DNA from: Candidatus Epilinea brevis
GTDB lineage: Bacteria; Chloroflexota; Anaerolineae; Epilineales; Epilineaceae
Direction: 5' to 3'
Assembly (NCBI GenBank): GCA_016710785.1
Contig: JADJUE010000003.1
Location: 186,001-250,000 of the forward strand
Length of the DNA: 64,000 nt
The notes beneath the pieces are model-generated. The model saw only the letters and a list, made by a program, of their open reading frames with translations, ran no database searches and was not told the origin of the DNA. Below, one piece after another: positions 44,307 to 52,898 of the stretch. Position numbers and translations under genes: made by a program. Numbering within the stretch: position 1 is the stretch's first letter; every line of letters starts with the position of its first letter.

Positions 44307-46823
44307 TCAGGGGTCGATCGTCTTGTAGGCCAGGGTGGTCCAGTCGCCGGCCAGCCACAGCGCGGGGCGACCGGCGGGGTCGGCGGCCTGGGCCAGGGCA
44401 TGGGGGAGGACGTTGAGGGTGGCGCTGGAGCGCGCATCCCAGCGGCCGGCAACGGGATCGGCCGCGTCGGGGCGGAAACGGGCCACCGCGCCCCAGAAGG
44501 GCGGCTGGTCCGTGCAGCCCACCCCCCGGCCGGCGCCGCTGCCGAACCAGCCATCGCGGCCGCAGCGGCTGAGCGTCCAGACCGAGCCGCCGGCGTCATC
44601 GCGCAGCAGCGTCTGGATCTCCTGCCCGGTCTGCAGCGGGGCCGCTTCATGGACGTAATGCCAGGCCCAGCGACTGCCGTCCAAGGGACTCAGCCGGAGG
44701 AGGTCGCGCTCGGTGACCGCCCAGGCCGCGCCGGGGCCCGCCGACGCCACGGCCTTGAGGTTCAGCAGCCGCCGCGGCTCCAGACGGCAGACGCGCCGAG
44801 GGCCATCGCCCAGGTTCTGGCAGCCACAAACCCAGGGAGTGGCCGGCGCCGGCGAATCGCAGTCGGGCGCCGACCACAGCACGCGGCTGGCCCCCACCGC
44901 CCAGACCTCGCCACCCGGACCGGCCGCCAGACCGCGCCAGGCGCCGCCCGCGGCCAGCAGCGACCAGCGGCCGGAGCTGGGTTCGACATGCCAAAGCTGA
45001 CCGCGCTGCGCGGCGGCATCCTCTGCCAGGGCCCACAGGCCGCCGGCGGGCGCCGCGGCCAGGGCGGACAGGCGCGGCGGCGCGCCGTCCGCGCCGGCGG
45101 GCGGGGGCGCCAGGATCCGGGCGGACCCCAGGCCGTCGAGGCTGAGGAGCATGCCCTCGTCCCCGGCCAGCCAGTAGGATCCGGCAACGGACAGCAGGGC
45201 GCGGGGCGTCGGCAGGCGATCCAGAAGGCTGTTGTAGGCCGAGACCTCGCGCAGGCCGTCGGCCGACTGCCGCAGCAATCGGCCACGCCCGGCCTCCACG
45301 GACAAGGCCAGCAGCTGGCCCGGCTCGGGCCCGGGGGGCGCGGCCGCCAGGGCGATGAGGTCGCGCCGGCGCCGGACCGCCGACCAGGCGGCGCTGTGCT
45401 GATCCCGTAGCCACACGCCGTCCCCCCAGGCGTAGAGCAGGCCCAGCAGCTGCAGCTGTTCGGTGCCGTCTTCGGGATCGCGCAGCAGAGGCGCCAGGGC
45501 TGACGCGCTGGCAGCGTCAAGGGGCGGCGGGTCTGCCGCCAGGGTAGCCGGCAGGCCCAGGGGTTCCAGCTGCGGCGGTCCGTCCGGGGGCAGGCCCAGC
45601 TCCATCAGCACGCTGGCGCCACCCGCGGGAGCCAGGCCCAGCCACAGGCGCGGCAGGTCGGCCAGGCCGCTCAGGTCCAGGTTGGCGTAATACAGATCGC
45701 TCAACCGCCGCCCGCGCGCCAGGGCCTGGTCCAGAGCGGAGACGGCGCCGCTCAGCGGATCGACGCGCCAACCCAACAGGTCCCCGCCGGTCAGCGAAGC
45801 TCCCAGGGCCAGACCGCCGGCGGAGGTCAAGGTGAGCTCTTCCGGCCGGCCCTCGCTGACGCAGGCCAGCGGGCCGAGGTCCTCAGGGGCTGAGGCGTCG
45901 GCGCGCAGGAAGAGGCCGGGGCTGTCAGGGGACGGACGGCAGTCCTGGCGCTCGCCGGTCGGCCGCTCGGTGGCGGATGACCTTGCGGCGGATGACCTTG
46001 CGGCGGATGACCGGGCCGCGGCGACGGACCCGGTGAGGTCCCGCCCGCCTACCATCCAGGTCTCGGCCCGTGGATCGCCCGGCCCGGCCAAGGTCCGCCG
46101 CAGCACCACATCGTCCAAGGGCGGCAGGTTGGCCGCGCCCTGGTCCACCCAGGCCAGGGGATCGTCGGGGTGGTTGAGGTGGATCACGGCGCCGCGGCAG
46201 GCGGCGTCATCCGCCCCGCAGCGCGCGCCGACGGCCCAGCCGAAGTAGTTGGCTGTGGCGCCCAGCTTGACGGCGCGGATGGCGCGCAGGTCCAGATCTG
46301 GATTGCGGGTGCGCGAGGGCTGCCAGCAGCCGCGGGCCTGCAGCGCCAGGCGGCCGGCGGCGCCCGCGGCCCAGACCTCGGCCTCGGGCCGGCTGCCCAG
46401 GGCCGCGCTGCTCAGGCCGGTCAGAGGCCCGCCCAGCTGCGCGGTCCAACTGGCCTGGCCGCCTGCAAGACGGAAGCGGGCCACGCCGTCGCCCACGGCC
46501 AGCACCGTGGCCTCGGTATCCTGCAGGCTGATGAGCTCGCGGATGGCCCCCATGCCGCCGCAGCTGAGCCGCCAGCCGCCGTTGTCGGGGCATTGCCATT
46601 CAGCCGCGGCCAGCAGGCAGGCCTCCGGTGCGGCGTCGGCCGCCAGGCGGTCCAGACGGGGGAGGTAGACGAGGCGTGCGGGCGGCCCCTGGGCGTGGCC
46701 GGGGGGCGAAGCGAGCAGCAGCGGCCAGGCCAGCGCACCGGCCGCGGCGATGATCGCCACCGCGCGCGACCTCGTCGGTCGCCCTGGCGGCGACCCCGGC
46801 CGGACCTGCGGCGCGGGGGCCAT
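44307..46823 (-). CDS. Very large exported propeller-like protein, unknown function
   Basis: About 838 residues. N-terminal signal or anchor (AVAIIAAAGALAWPLLLA) with YLPRLDRLA just after it, then irregular propeller-like repeats (ELISLQDTEATVLAVGDG, GPGGEVWAVGASRVLW, AGPGAAWAVTERDLLRL) of the kind seen in exported ligand- or surface-binding proteins. It contains a triplicated SSAAR-type run encoded by 15-base tandem repeats (about 45972-46015), and a Cys-rich segment (WVCGCQNLGDG). I cannot name a family. ATG 46823 begins 12 bases after the anti-sigma-like gene. Confidence 0.75.
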   Translation of the reverse strand: MAPAPQVRPGSPPGRPTRSRAVAIIAAAGALAWPLLLASPPGHAQGPPARLVYLPRLDRLAADAAPEACLLAAAEWQCPDNGGWRLSCGGMGAIRELISLQDTEATVLAVGDGVARFRLAGGQASWTAQLGGPLTGLSSAALGSRPEAEVWAAGAAGRLALQARGCWQPSRTRNPDLDLRAIRAVKLGATANYFGWAVGARCGADDAACRGAVIHLNHPDDPLAWVDQGAANLPPLDDVVLRRTLAGPGDPRAETWMVGGRDLTGSVAAARSSAARSSAARSSATERPTGERQDCRPSPDSPGLFLRADASAPEDLGPLACVSEGRPEELTLTSAGGLALGASLTGGDLLGWRVDPLSGAVSALDQALARGRRLSDLYYANLDLSGLADLPRLWLGLAPAGGASVLMELGLPPDGPPQLEPLGLPATLAADPPPLDAASASALAPLLRDPEDGTEQLQLLGLLYAWGDGVWLRDQHSAAWSAVRRRRDLIALAAAPPGPEPGQLLALSVEAGRGRLLRQSADGLREVSAYNSLLDRLPTPRALLSVAGSYWLAGDEGMLLSLDGLGSARILAPPPAGADGAPPRLSALAAAPAGGLWALAEDAAAQRGQLWHVEPSSGRWSLLAAGGAWRGLAAGPGGEVWAVGASRVLWSAPDCDSPAPATPWVCGCQNLGDGPRRVCRLEPRRLLNLKAVASAGPGAAWAVTERDLLRLSPLDGSRWAWHYVHEAAPLQTGQEIQTLLRDDAGGSVWTLSRCGRDGWFGSGAGRGVGCTDQPPFWGAVARFRPDAADPVAGRWDARSSATLNVLPHALAQAADPAGRPALWLAGDWTTLAYKTIDP
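45972..46015. repeat. 15-base tandem repeat, three copies
   Basis: GCGGATGACCTTGCG-type units repeat about three times, adding five residues each to the exported protein. The length may vary between strains. Confidence 0.65.
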
Positions 46824-46834
46824 CGGGCGGGCCT

Positions 46835-47530
46835 TCAGGGAGCCAGGGGCGCCGATGGCGGGCCGAGGAGGGCGTCGGGGGTGGGGGTGGGGAAGTCCAC
46901 GGGTGGCATGGCGGTGGCGGTGGGCGGCTCGGGAGGCAGCTGGGGCTCCGTGGCCGTGGCGGTGGCGCTGGGCTCGGCGGTGGGCAGCAGCCGCGGATCC
47001 TGCTCGGACGCCTCCTCGGCGCCGCCCGCCGGCAAGGCTGTCGGCGAAGCGAGGGCCGGGGCGAGCAATGCGGGGGCACCGGGGCCGGAGGCGCCTGGAC
47101 CTGAGGCACCGGGTCGTGAAACACCGGGACGTGAAACACCGGGTCGTGGCGCCTGTGACGCCCCGCCGGCCGGGGTCGCCGGCAGCGCCCGGGGCACGCC
47201 GCCGCTGGGCGTGACGAGGGTCATGGCCGTGGGAAGGGCCGGAACCGTGTGGGTCGGAGCGGCGACGGGCAGTGGCGCGGGCGCGGATTCCGGCGCTCCA
47301 GCGGGGCGGGCGAGCCACCACAGGCCCAGACCCAAGGCCAGGATCAGGCTCAGTCCCCGCCGCCGGCCGGCGGCGGACGCCGGGCCACCGGCCGTCCGGG
47401 CATCGGCCATCGGGGCGGGCGCACTGGTCAGACGCCGACGCAGGGCGACCTTGAAGGCGGGCGAAGCCTGGCGCGGACGGTCAGCGCCCAGCGTCTCGAC
47501 CCAGGGGTCGAGAGGGGGCGTCTGGTCCAT
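46835..47530 (-). CDS. Single-pass membrane protein, putative anti-sigma factor
   Basis: About 231 residues. A short cytoplasmic N-terminus (DPWVETLGADRPRQASPAFKVALRRRL) like that of anti-sigma factors next to ECF genes, one membrane helix (LSLILALGLGLWWLA), then a long Pro/Thr/Ala-rich outer region with PGVSRPGVSRPGASGPGA repeats. ATG 47530 lies 4 bases past the sigma-factor stop, with GAGG upstream. No zinc-binding HxxxCxxC motif is visible. The anti-sigma role is inferred from gene order and topology. Confidence 0.65.
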   Translation of the reverse strand: MDQTPPLDPWVETLGADRPRQASPAFKVALRRRLTSAPAPMADARTAGGPASAAGRRRGLSLILALGLGLWWLARPAGAPESAPAPLPVAAPTHTVPALPTAMTLVTPSGGVPRALPATPAGGASQAPRPGVSRPGVSRPGASGPGASGPGAPALLAPALASPTALPAGGAEEASEQDPRLLPTAEPSATATATEPQLPPEPPTATAMPPVDFPTPTPDALLGPPSAPLAP

Positions 47531-47534
47531 CGCC

Positions 47535-48134
47535 TCAGGCTGATTCAGATCCCGCACGTGGGTCTCCTCCCAAATGTCCTTTCAATCGTTCGCGCGCCCG
47601 ATGCAGGCGCTTGTGCACGGCTACGACGGAACAGCCCAGGATGACGGCCATCTCCTCCGGGCTCTGCCCCCCATAGTAATACAGGGCGAGAGCCTCCTGG
47701 TCGGCCGCAGACAGGTTGGCCATGGCGGCCTCGACGGCGGTGCGGACCTCTGTCTGGCGGAAGGGCCGCGCGGCGGCGATGCGATCGGCGAAGGGCACGA
47801 GCCGCCACAGGCCGGCCTTGCGGTGGTGGTTGATGACCAGGTTGCCGGCGATCCGGTACAGCCAGGCCGCGAACGGCACCCCGCGCTGCTCGAAGCGTTC
47901 GATGGCCACGAGGGCCCGCTCCCAGACCTCTGCCGCGATGTCCTCCGCCACCGCGTCATCGCTGACACGGCGGACGATGTAGTTGTAGATGGCGTCGAAG
48001 TGACGGTCGTAGAGCGCTCCGAAGGCGGCGCGGTCATGCCGCGCGGCGCCCACGAGGTCGGCCTCTTCCGCCTCACGCCAGTCTTTAACGCCTTGGGGCG
48101 CGGTTTTGGACAGATCGGGATCTTCAGGGTTCAC
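47535..48134 (-). CDS. ECF-type RNA polymerase sigma factor
   Basis: About 199 residues. Region 2 (LYDRHFDAIYNYIVRRVSDD, AEDIAAEVWERAL, AAWLYRIAGNLVINHHRK) and region 4 (LSAADQEALALYYYGGQSPEEMAVILG, AVHKRLHRARERLK) are clear. The GTG at 48134 has no ribosome site; a TTGAGG-17-TATACT promoter ends 7 bases before it, implying a leaderless transcript. It leads an operon with the anti-sigma-like protein and two giant exported proteins, so it probably controls that surface system and perhaps itself. Confidence 0.9.
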   Translation of the reverse strand: MNPEDPDLSKTAPQGVKDWREAEEADLVGAARHDRAAFGALYDRHFDAIYNYIVRRVSDDAVAEDIAAEVWERALVAIERFEQRGVPFAAWLYRIAGNLVINHHRKAGLWRLVPFADRIAAARPFRQTEVRTAVEAAMANLSAADQEALALYYYGGQSPEEMAVILGCSVVAVHKRLHRARERLKGHLGGDPRAGSESA

Positions 48135-48141
48135 AAAGGGC

Positions 48142-48170
48142 AGTATAATGCGCCCATGCACGACCCTCAA
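48142..48170 (-). promoter_or_regulatory. Leaderless promoter of the ECF sigma operon
   Basis: Minus-strand TTGAGG (48170-48165), 17 bases, TATACT (48147-48142); the GTG follows after 7 bases. It overlaps the opposite -10 at 48144-48149. Confidence 0.55.
48144..48149 (+). promoter_or_regulatory. Consensus -10 of the rhodanese gene, overlapping the divergent promoter
   Basis: TATAAT at 48144-48149, 6 bases before the ATG at 48156; its -35 is weak. Both directions share the same core bases. Confidence 0.5.
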
Positions 48171-48479
48171 GCGCGCCCCCCCTACCGCTGCATAGCGGCC
48201 CGCGAGCTGCGGGCGCTCCTGGCCGCCGCCCCAGCCCCGCGGGTCATCGACATCCGCGAGCCGCACGAATGGCGGCTGGGCCGGCTGGAGGGCGCGGAAT
48301 GTCTGCCCCTCAGCGAACTGCGCCGCTGGTGGCTCACCCTGGACCCGGAAACCCCGCTGGTCTTCTGCTGCCAACGCGGCAACCGCAGCCGCGCCCTCTG
48401 CCAGGCCCTGGCGGCGGTGGGGTTCACGGCGCTGTGGGATGTGGCGGGGGGGGTGGAAGGGTGTGAGGGGGCGGGGTGA
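48156..48479 (+). CDS. Rhodanese-like sulfurtransferase domain protein
   Basis: About 107 residues, a single rhodanese domain. PRVIDIREPHEWRLGRLEGAECLPLSEL is the typical front half, and the active loop is FCCQRGNRSRAL, with Cys in the C-x3-N/G-x-R position. Family members move sulfane sulfur; substrates vary. ATG 48156 is 6 bases downstream of a perfect TATAAT, so the message is likely leaderless. Divergent from the ECF sigma gene, with only 21 bases between the two start codons. Confidence 0.88.
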   Translation: MHDPQARPPYRCIAARELRALLAAAPAPRVIDIREPHEWRLGRLEGAECLPLSELRRWWLTLDPETPLVFCCQRGNRSRALCQALAAVGFTALWDVAGGVEGCEGAG

Positions 48480-48581
48480 GGGCTGTGAGACGCAGGCGTT
48501 GGGAGAGGCTTTCACCATCGCCATAGTCGCGAGGGGCAACGGGCGTGGGCTCAGTCCCCGCCAAGGCGGCTTGTAGCGGTG

Positions 48582-48610
48582 TTGACGTATCCGCAGGTTG
48601 TCCTTATCAC
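48582..48610 (+). promoter_or_regulatory. Promoter of the CHAT-hydrolase operon
   Basis: TTGACG (48582-48587), 17 bases, TATCAC (48605-48610), 18 bases before the ATG at 48629 with GGGAG between. Confidence 0.5.
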
Positions 48611-48628
48611 CAGCCCGGGAGTCACACC

Positions 48629-50668
48629 ATGCCCGCCCTCGATCGCCTGAACGCGAGCATCCTCGTCGTCTCTTCCCGCTGGACGCGGCGGCAGGTGCTG
48701 GCCTTCGTCCGCGGCCGGTCGCCGGTGGACTTCGCCGTGATCCGGCGGGTTGTCGATGCCGCGGCCACCTACCTGTACGCCGTGCCCTGGGAGGATTTCA
48801 GCGACATCCTGCAGCTGGAGGACGAGCGTCCGGATGACCAGCGTCCGGATGACCGCCCCGGCTCTGCCGGTACCATCGAGCAGATCTTCAACCTCCACGA
48901 ATCCACCAGCAGCCCGCAGATCGGCCCGGGCGACGATGCCCCGCGCTGGCAGATGGCCGTCGTGGTGCAGGGCGATCGGGTGCTGGGGGTTGTGACGCCC
49001 GATCTGGCCGACCTCGACCTCGATTCCGCCTCCATCTTCGACCCCGACGCTTCCGGCCACAGCGGCCGCGAATCCCACCCTGGCGGCGCCCGCCCCAGCC
49101 AGACCCGCCCGCCGCCCCCACCGCCCTTCAGCGCCCAGCCGCGGCTGGACGCGCCCTCCTCGGCGTCCACCGGAGCGGTCTTCGCCGTGACCGTCGGCTT
49201 CCGCCCCGAGACCGAGCGCGACGAGATGCTGCAGGACGTGGCGCCCATCCACATCAGCGATCCCCAGCCGGGGGTGAAGATGCTCGTGGTCTTGACCGCC
49301 GAGGGCGCCACCGTCGACGGGAAGGGTTCCGCGCAGCTGGAGCTGGACCTTGCCGCCACCGTCACGTTCACCTGCAAGGTGCGCGGCGGCGCCCGCGAGG
49401 TGCGGCTCAAGGCGCAGTACTTCTACCAGAACGAGCTCCTGGGCGGCGCCCTGCGCCAGATGGCGGTGGCGAGTCCCCTGGTCGCCGATCTCGGGCCAGG
49501 CCTGGGGGCGGCGCCGCTGGCCGCCGGATCGTCCGCTGCGGACGCGCCCGCCGCCGGACCCTCCGCCTCCGGACCCTCCGCCGCCGGCAACCCCTGCCGC
49601 CTCGGCCAGCCCGGCTCCGAAGACGCCGTGGACTTCCTCGTCTCCGTGCTCAAGGTCTCCGAGACCGAGCTGGAATGGACCCTCATGGCCCGCCGGCCCG
49701 CCATCCAGGACCTTGGCTTGCGCACGACCATCGCCGACGCGCGGCAGTTCGCCCGCGACGTGGAGCAGAAGCTCAACAAGTCCGGGGTCTTCGCCTTCAA
49801 TTCCCTGGGGGCCATCGGGCAGCGCATCAGCCGCTGCATGCCCGACCTGTTCTGGCAGCGCCTGCGCGAGGTGCAGGCTGCCGTCGGGGCCATCCCCACC
49901 GTGCTGCTCGTCACCGACGAGCCGTATATACCCTGGGAGCTGGCGCGTATGAGCGGCGCGCTCTTCGACGACGGCGCGCCCGCCACCCTGGGCGCGCAGA
50001 CCAGCATCGGCCGCTGGTGGTTCGCCGACCACGTCGCCTATCCCCCGGCGGCCTACCGCTTCGTGCGGCAGCTGACCGCTGTGGCCGGCAGGTATACCCT
50101 GGAGAGCGGCGTCCCCGCCCTGCCGCAGGCAGAGGACGAGGTGGACATCCTGCACCGGGATTACGGCGCCGCCCTCCTCACCGCCACCAGCGACGATCTC
50201 GGCGCCCTCTGCGCGGGGCCGGCCGCGGGCTCGCAGCTGCTGCACCTGGCCCTGCACGGCCTCAGCAAGCCTCTGGAGAATGACCAGGCCATCGTCCTGC
50301 AGGACGGCACGACCGTGGACGCCGAGAGCCTGGTGGGCAGCCATGACTGCGGCCAGGACCCCCTCTTCGATTTCGTCTTCTTCAACGCCTGCCAGCTGGG
50401 CACCCCGGGCGCCAGCCTGGGCATGCCCGCGGGCTTCCCTGGCGCCTTCGTGGGCGGCGGGGCGCAAGGCTTCATCGCCCCGCTCTGGGAGGTCGTGGAC
50501 GTGCAGGCCCATGACCTGGCCCTGGCCTTCTACGCCGCCGTCTTCAAGGATGGCCGGCGCGTCGGCGAGGTCCTGCGCGAGCTGCGCCGCGGCTACGACA
50601 GGAGCAAGCACACCACCCCGTTGGCCTACATCTACTACGGCCATCCCATGCTGCGACTGGCCATGTAG
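48629..50668 (+). CDS. CHAT-domain (caspase-like) cysteine protease
   Basis: About 679 residues. The C-terminal third is a CHAT domain with the caspase-type dyad: His543 in LLHLALHGL and Cys588 in FVFFNACQLG, followed by GGGAQGFIAPLWEVVD and an AYIYYGHP ending. The N-terminal 350 residues are not a family I can name; they include an acidic repeat (DERPDDQRPDDRPG), Pro/Ser-rich spacers and an ISDPQPG...FTCKVRGG beta region. No signal peptide or TPR. ATG 48629 has GGGAG upstream. The next gene, a hydrolase, begins 22 bases after the stop. CHAT proteases with a neighbouring enzyme occur in bacterial death and defence modules, but that role is an inference here. Confidence 0.85.
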   Translation: MPALDRLNASILVVSSRWTRRQVLAFVRGRSPVDFAVIRRVVDAAATYLYAVPWEDFSDILQLEDERPDDQRPDDRPGSAGTIEQIFNLHESTSSPQIGPGDDAPRWQMAVVVQGDRVLGVVTPDLADLDLDSASIFDPDASGHSGRESHPGGARPSQTRPPPPPPFSAQPRLDAPSSASTGAVFAVTVGFRPETERDEMLQDVAPIHISDPQPGVKMLVVLTAEGATVDGKGSAQLELDLAATVTFTCKVRGGAREVRLKAQYFYQNELLGGALRQMAVASPLVADLGPGLGAAPLAAGSSAADAPAAGPSASGPSAAGNPCRLGQPGSEDAVDFLVSVLKVSETELEWTLMARRPAIQDLGLRTTIADARQFARDVEQKLNKSGVFAFNSLGAIGQRISRCMPDLFWQRLREVQAAVGAIPTVLLVTDEPYIPWELARMSGALFDDGAPATLGAQTSIGRWWFADHVAYPPAAYRFVRQLTAVAGRYTLESGVPALPQAEDEVDILHRDYGAALLTATSDDLGALCAGPAAGSQLLHLALHGLSKPLENDQAIVLQDGTTVDAESLVGSHDCGQDPLFDFVFFNACQLGTPGASLGMPAGFPGAFVGGGAQGFIAPLWEVVDVQAHDLALAFYAAVFKDGRRVGEVLRELRRGYDRSKHTTPLAYIYYGHPMLRLAM

Positions 50669-50690
50669 TCAAGAGAAGGAGCCCGCCCCC

Positions 50691-52310
50691 ATGCCCACCA
50701 CCACCGTGCAACTCAACGACGCCACAAGCTTCATCGACCTGGCCCCCGGTGGCTACCAGCTGCGGGCGCCGGGGTTGCGGGGCACCGTCAAGGATCTGGC
50801 CGCGGGCGCCACTGAGACCCGCGCCGCCGAAGGGGTCGATGCTGAGCGATTGCGCCTGGCCGTCGCCGGCGCCGACGCGCTGCTGGTGAAGGTCTTCGAA
50901 ATGGATGTCAGCCGGACTGCGCCGGTGACCGGACGCGCGCCCACGAGCGGCGCCGGCGGCGCCGCGCTCACCCGCAGCGGCGAGCCGGCCATGACCCTGC
51001 GCGTCCCCCGCCTGCGGCCCGACACCGATTACGCCGTGCTGTACACCGACGAATCCGGCTACAGCCGCTGGATCCTGCCCAACCCCGGCGCGGCCGCCGC
51101 CGCTGCGGTCGTCTCGAGCGGGGCTGCGTCCGTCACCGCCACTGCCGCCCCTGGCGGATCAGCGCTGACCCGCGGCGCCGGCGCGACCGTGTCCTTCAAC
51201 CTGCCGCGCGATGCCGCGCCGCTGCCCCCGGCCGACCCCGCCAAGGCGCCGGGCACCCGCGGCCCCATCAGCATCATCGGCCGGCGCGTGGTGCGCGTCC
51301 TCTTGTGGGTGACCGATGACATCGTCGGCCGCTTCAGCCTCAAGGCCGCCCAGAAATGGGAGGAGCAGCAGCGCCCTTATGGCCTGCATCCCGTCGGCCC
51401 CGCCGGCATCGATGCCGCCGTGCCCATGGGGCCCGAGGATTGGCGGCGTCTGGCCGCCGGCCCGGCCTTGCTGCTCTTGCACGGCACCTTCAGCAGCGCC
51501 CAGGCCGGCTTCGACAACCTGGTGGGCGACGCCTCGTTTGCGGGCCTGGCCGGGCATTACGGCGGCCGGGTCTTCGCCTTCAACCACCCTTCCATGCACC
51601 ATTCGCCGGCCCAGAACGTCCAGACCTTGCTGGGTCAGCTGAAGCAGCAGCTGCCGGCGGATGCCCGTCCGACCTTCGACCTGGTCACCCACAGCCGCGG
51701 CGGCCTGCTGGCGCGCGAACTCAGCGAGCGACGCGCTGAACTGGATCCGGGGGGCGTGGACCTGAAGGTCCGGCGCGCGGTGCTGGTGGCCGGCCCCAAC
51801 CGCGGTACCATCCTGGCCGATGGCGACAACTGGATCTCCTTGGCCGACCGCTACACCAACTTCATCACCAAGCTGCCCGACAACGCCTACACCCTGACCA
51901 TGGAGGGCATCCTCACCTTCGTGAAGGTGATGGCCCACGGCGCTCTGGCCGGCCTGCCCGGCCTGGCCTGCCTGAACCCCCGCGGCGACTACCTGAAGCG
52001 CATCAACGGCGCCGCCAAGCCACCGACCGTCTACCACAGCATCGGGGCCAGCTTCACCCCGTCAGATCCCGGCATGATCGCCCAGCTCTGCAAGCGCGTG
52101 GGCGACAAGCTGGTGGACCGCCTCTTCGGCGAGGACAACGACGGCGTGGTGCCAGCCGAGGGCACCTTCTCCACCGGCGGTGCGACCTCGCCCTTCAGCC
52201 CCCTACCGGAGCACCGCCAGGTCTACAGCCTGGAGGACCGGATGAACCACTGCAACTACTTCGAGCACGATGTGGTGCGGCGGCAGATCGGGGCTTGGCT
52301 GACGGCGTAG
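50691..52310 (+). CDS. Alpha/beta-hydrolase (lipase-like) with N-terminal extension
   Basis: About 539 residues. The N-terminal 220 residues (FIDLAPGGYQLRAPG, LRPDTDYAVLYTDESGYSR) are beta-rich and of unknown type. The hydrolase core has the oxyanion block LLLLHGTFSSAQAG, the nucleophile elbow VTHSRGGLLARE (Ser335), a probable acid in EDNDGVVPAEG and His in MNHCNYFEHD. Lipase or esterase activity is likely; the substrate is unknown. No signal peptide. ATG 50691 has AAGGAG 7 bases upstream and follows the CHAT gene closely, so the two form an operon. It could be activated by, cleaved by, or work with the protease. Confidence 0.85.
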   Translation: MPTTTVQLNDATSFIDLAPGGYQLRAPGLRGTVKDLAAGATETRAAEGVDAERLRLAVAGADALLVKVFEMDVSRTAPVTGRAPTSGAGGAALTRSGEPAMTLRVPRLRPDTDYAVLYTDESGYSRWILPNPGAAAAAAVVSSGAASVTATAAPGGSALTRGAGATVSFNLPRDAAPLPPADPAKAPGTRGPISIIGRRVVRVLLWVTDDIVGRFSLKAAQKWEEQQRPYGLHPVGPAGIDAAVPMGPEDWRRLAAGPALLLLHGTFSSAQAGFDNLVGDASFAGLAGHYGGRVFAFNHPSMHHSPAQNVQTLLGQLKQQLPADARPTFDLVTHSRGGLLARELSERRAELDPGGVDLKVRRAVLVAGPNRGTILADGDNWISLADRYTNFITKLPDNAYTLTMEGILTFVKVMAHGALAGLPGLACLNPRGDYLKRINGAAKPPTVYHSIGASFTPSDPGMIAQLCKRVGDKLVDRLFGEDNDGVVPAEGTFSTGGATSPFSPLPEHRQVYSLEDRMNHCNYFEHDVVRRQIGAWLTA

Positions 52311-52365
52311 CCATCCGGCGGCACATCGCCGCCGCGCCCCTCACGAAAGCCCGGAGGCAACGATT

Positions 52366-52397
52366 AATCATACAATCATTGCAATGATTGTATGATT
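52366..52397. promoter_or_regulatory. 32-base perfect palindrome, operator of the AbrB/Doc operon
   Basis: Arms AATCATACAATCATT (52366-52380) and its exact complement (52383-52397) surround GC. A further half-site TCATACAATG lies at 52411-52420 and contains a TACAAT -10 box 9 bases before the first ATG. This is typical of self-repressed toxin-antitoxin operons. Confidence 0.8.
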
Positions 52398-52428
52398 GCT
52401 CGCCCGGTGGTCATACAATGTAGTCACC

Positions 52429-52677
52429 ATGCGAACACGACTGATTGGCATCGGCAACTCCCGAGGCATCCGTCTGCCCAAGCCCCTTATCGAACAGGTG
52501 GGCTTGGGGGATGAGGTCGATCTGCGGGTCGAAGACGGCAACATCGTGATCTCGGCGGTCCGCGCGCCGCGCGCCGGCTGGGCGGAGGCGGCTGCGCGTT
52601 CGGCTGCCACCGAAGGCAGCGCGCTGCTCGACCCGCCGACACCCACCCGCTTCGACGAGAGTGAGTGGCAGTGGTAG
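52429..52677 (+). CDS. AbrB/MazE-like DNA-binding protein
   Basis: About 82 residues. TRLIGIGNSRGIRLPKPLIEQVGLGDEVDL is a swapped-hairpin AbrB/MazE fold; the tail has acidic and Trp residues (FDESEWQW) like antitoxin C-termini. Start ATG 52429, directly downstream of the palindrome and TACAAT box. It is followed by a second small antitoxin-like gene and Doc, so it may be an extra repressor or an antitoxin without its own toxin. Confidence 0.85.
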   Translation: MRTRLIGIGNSRGIRLPKPLIEQVGLGDEVDLRVEDGNIVISAVRAPRAGWAEAAARSAATEGSALLDPPTPTRFDESEWQW

Positions 52678-52706
52678 AGTCCCTAGCCCGTTCGGAGGTA
52701 CAGACG

Positions 52707-52898
52707 ATGCTCTCCATACAGATTGCGCCTGAGATTGAGATCCGATTGCGCAGTGCGGCCGACCGGCTGCATGTGGCTGTTGACGATCTCGCAGCAGCGT
52801 TGGTGCGCGACTTTGTGGCCGAACCTGACCCGGAATTCGAGAGCGCGGCTCGACATGTTCTTGAGAAGAACCAGGAACTGTACCGGCGGCTGGCCTAG
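52707..52898 (+). CDS. Small antitoxin-like protein paired with Doc
   Basis: 63 residues, acidic and helical (MLSIQIAPEIEIRLRSAADR, FVAEPDPEFESAARHVLEK). It fits the size and position of Doc antitoxins but has no strong family motif that I can see. ATG 52707 has GGAGG 8 bases upstream. Its TAG is directly followed by the GTG of doc. Confidence 0.75.
   Translation: MLSIQIAPEIEIRLRSAADRLHVAVDDLAAALVRDFVAEPDPEFESAARHVLEKNQELYRRLA

Noticed and set aside
45972..46015. CRISPR-like array
   Set aside because: Three contiguous 15-base units without spacers inside a coding frame are a minisatellite, not an array; no cas genes are present.
48551..50644. A 697-codon minus-strand ORF opposite the CHAT gene
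   Set aside because: Antisense shadow; no motif, while the plus strand has catalytic His and Cys blocks.
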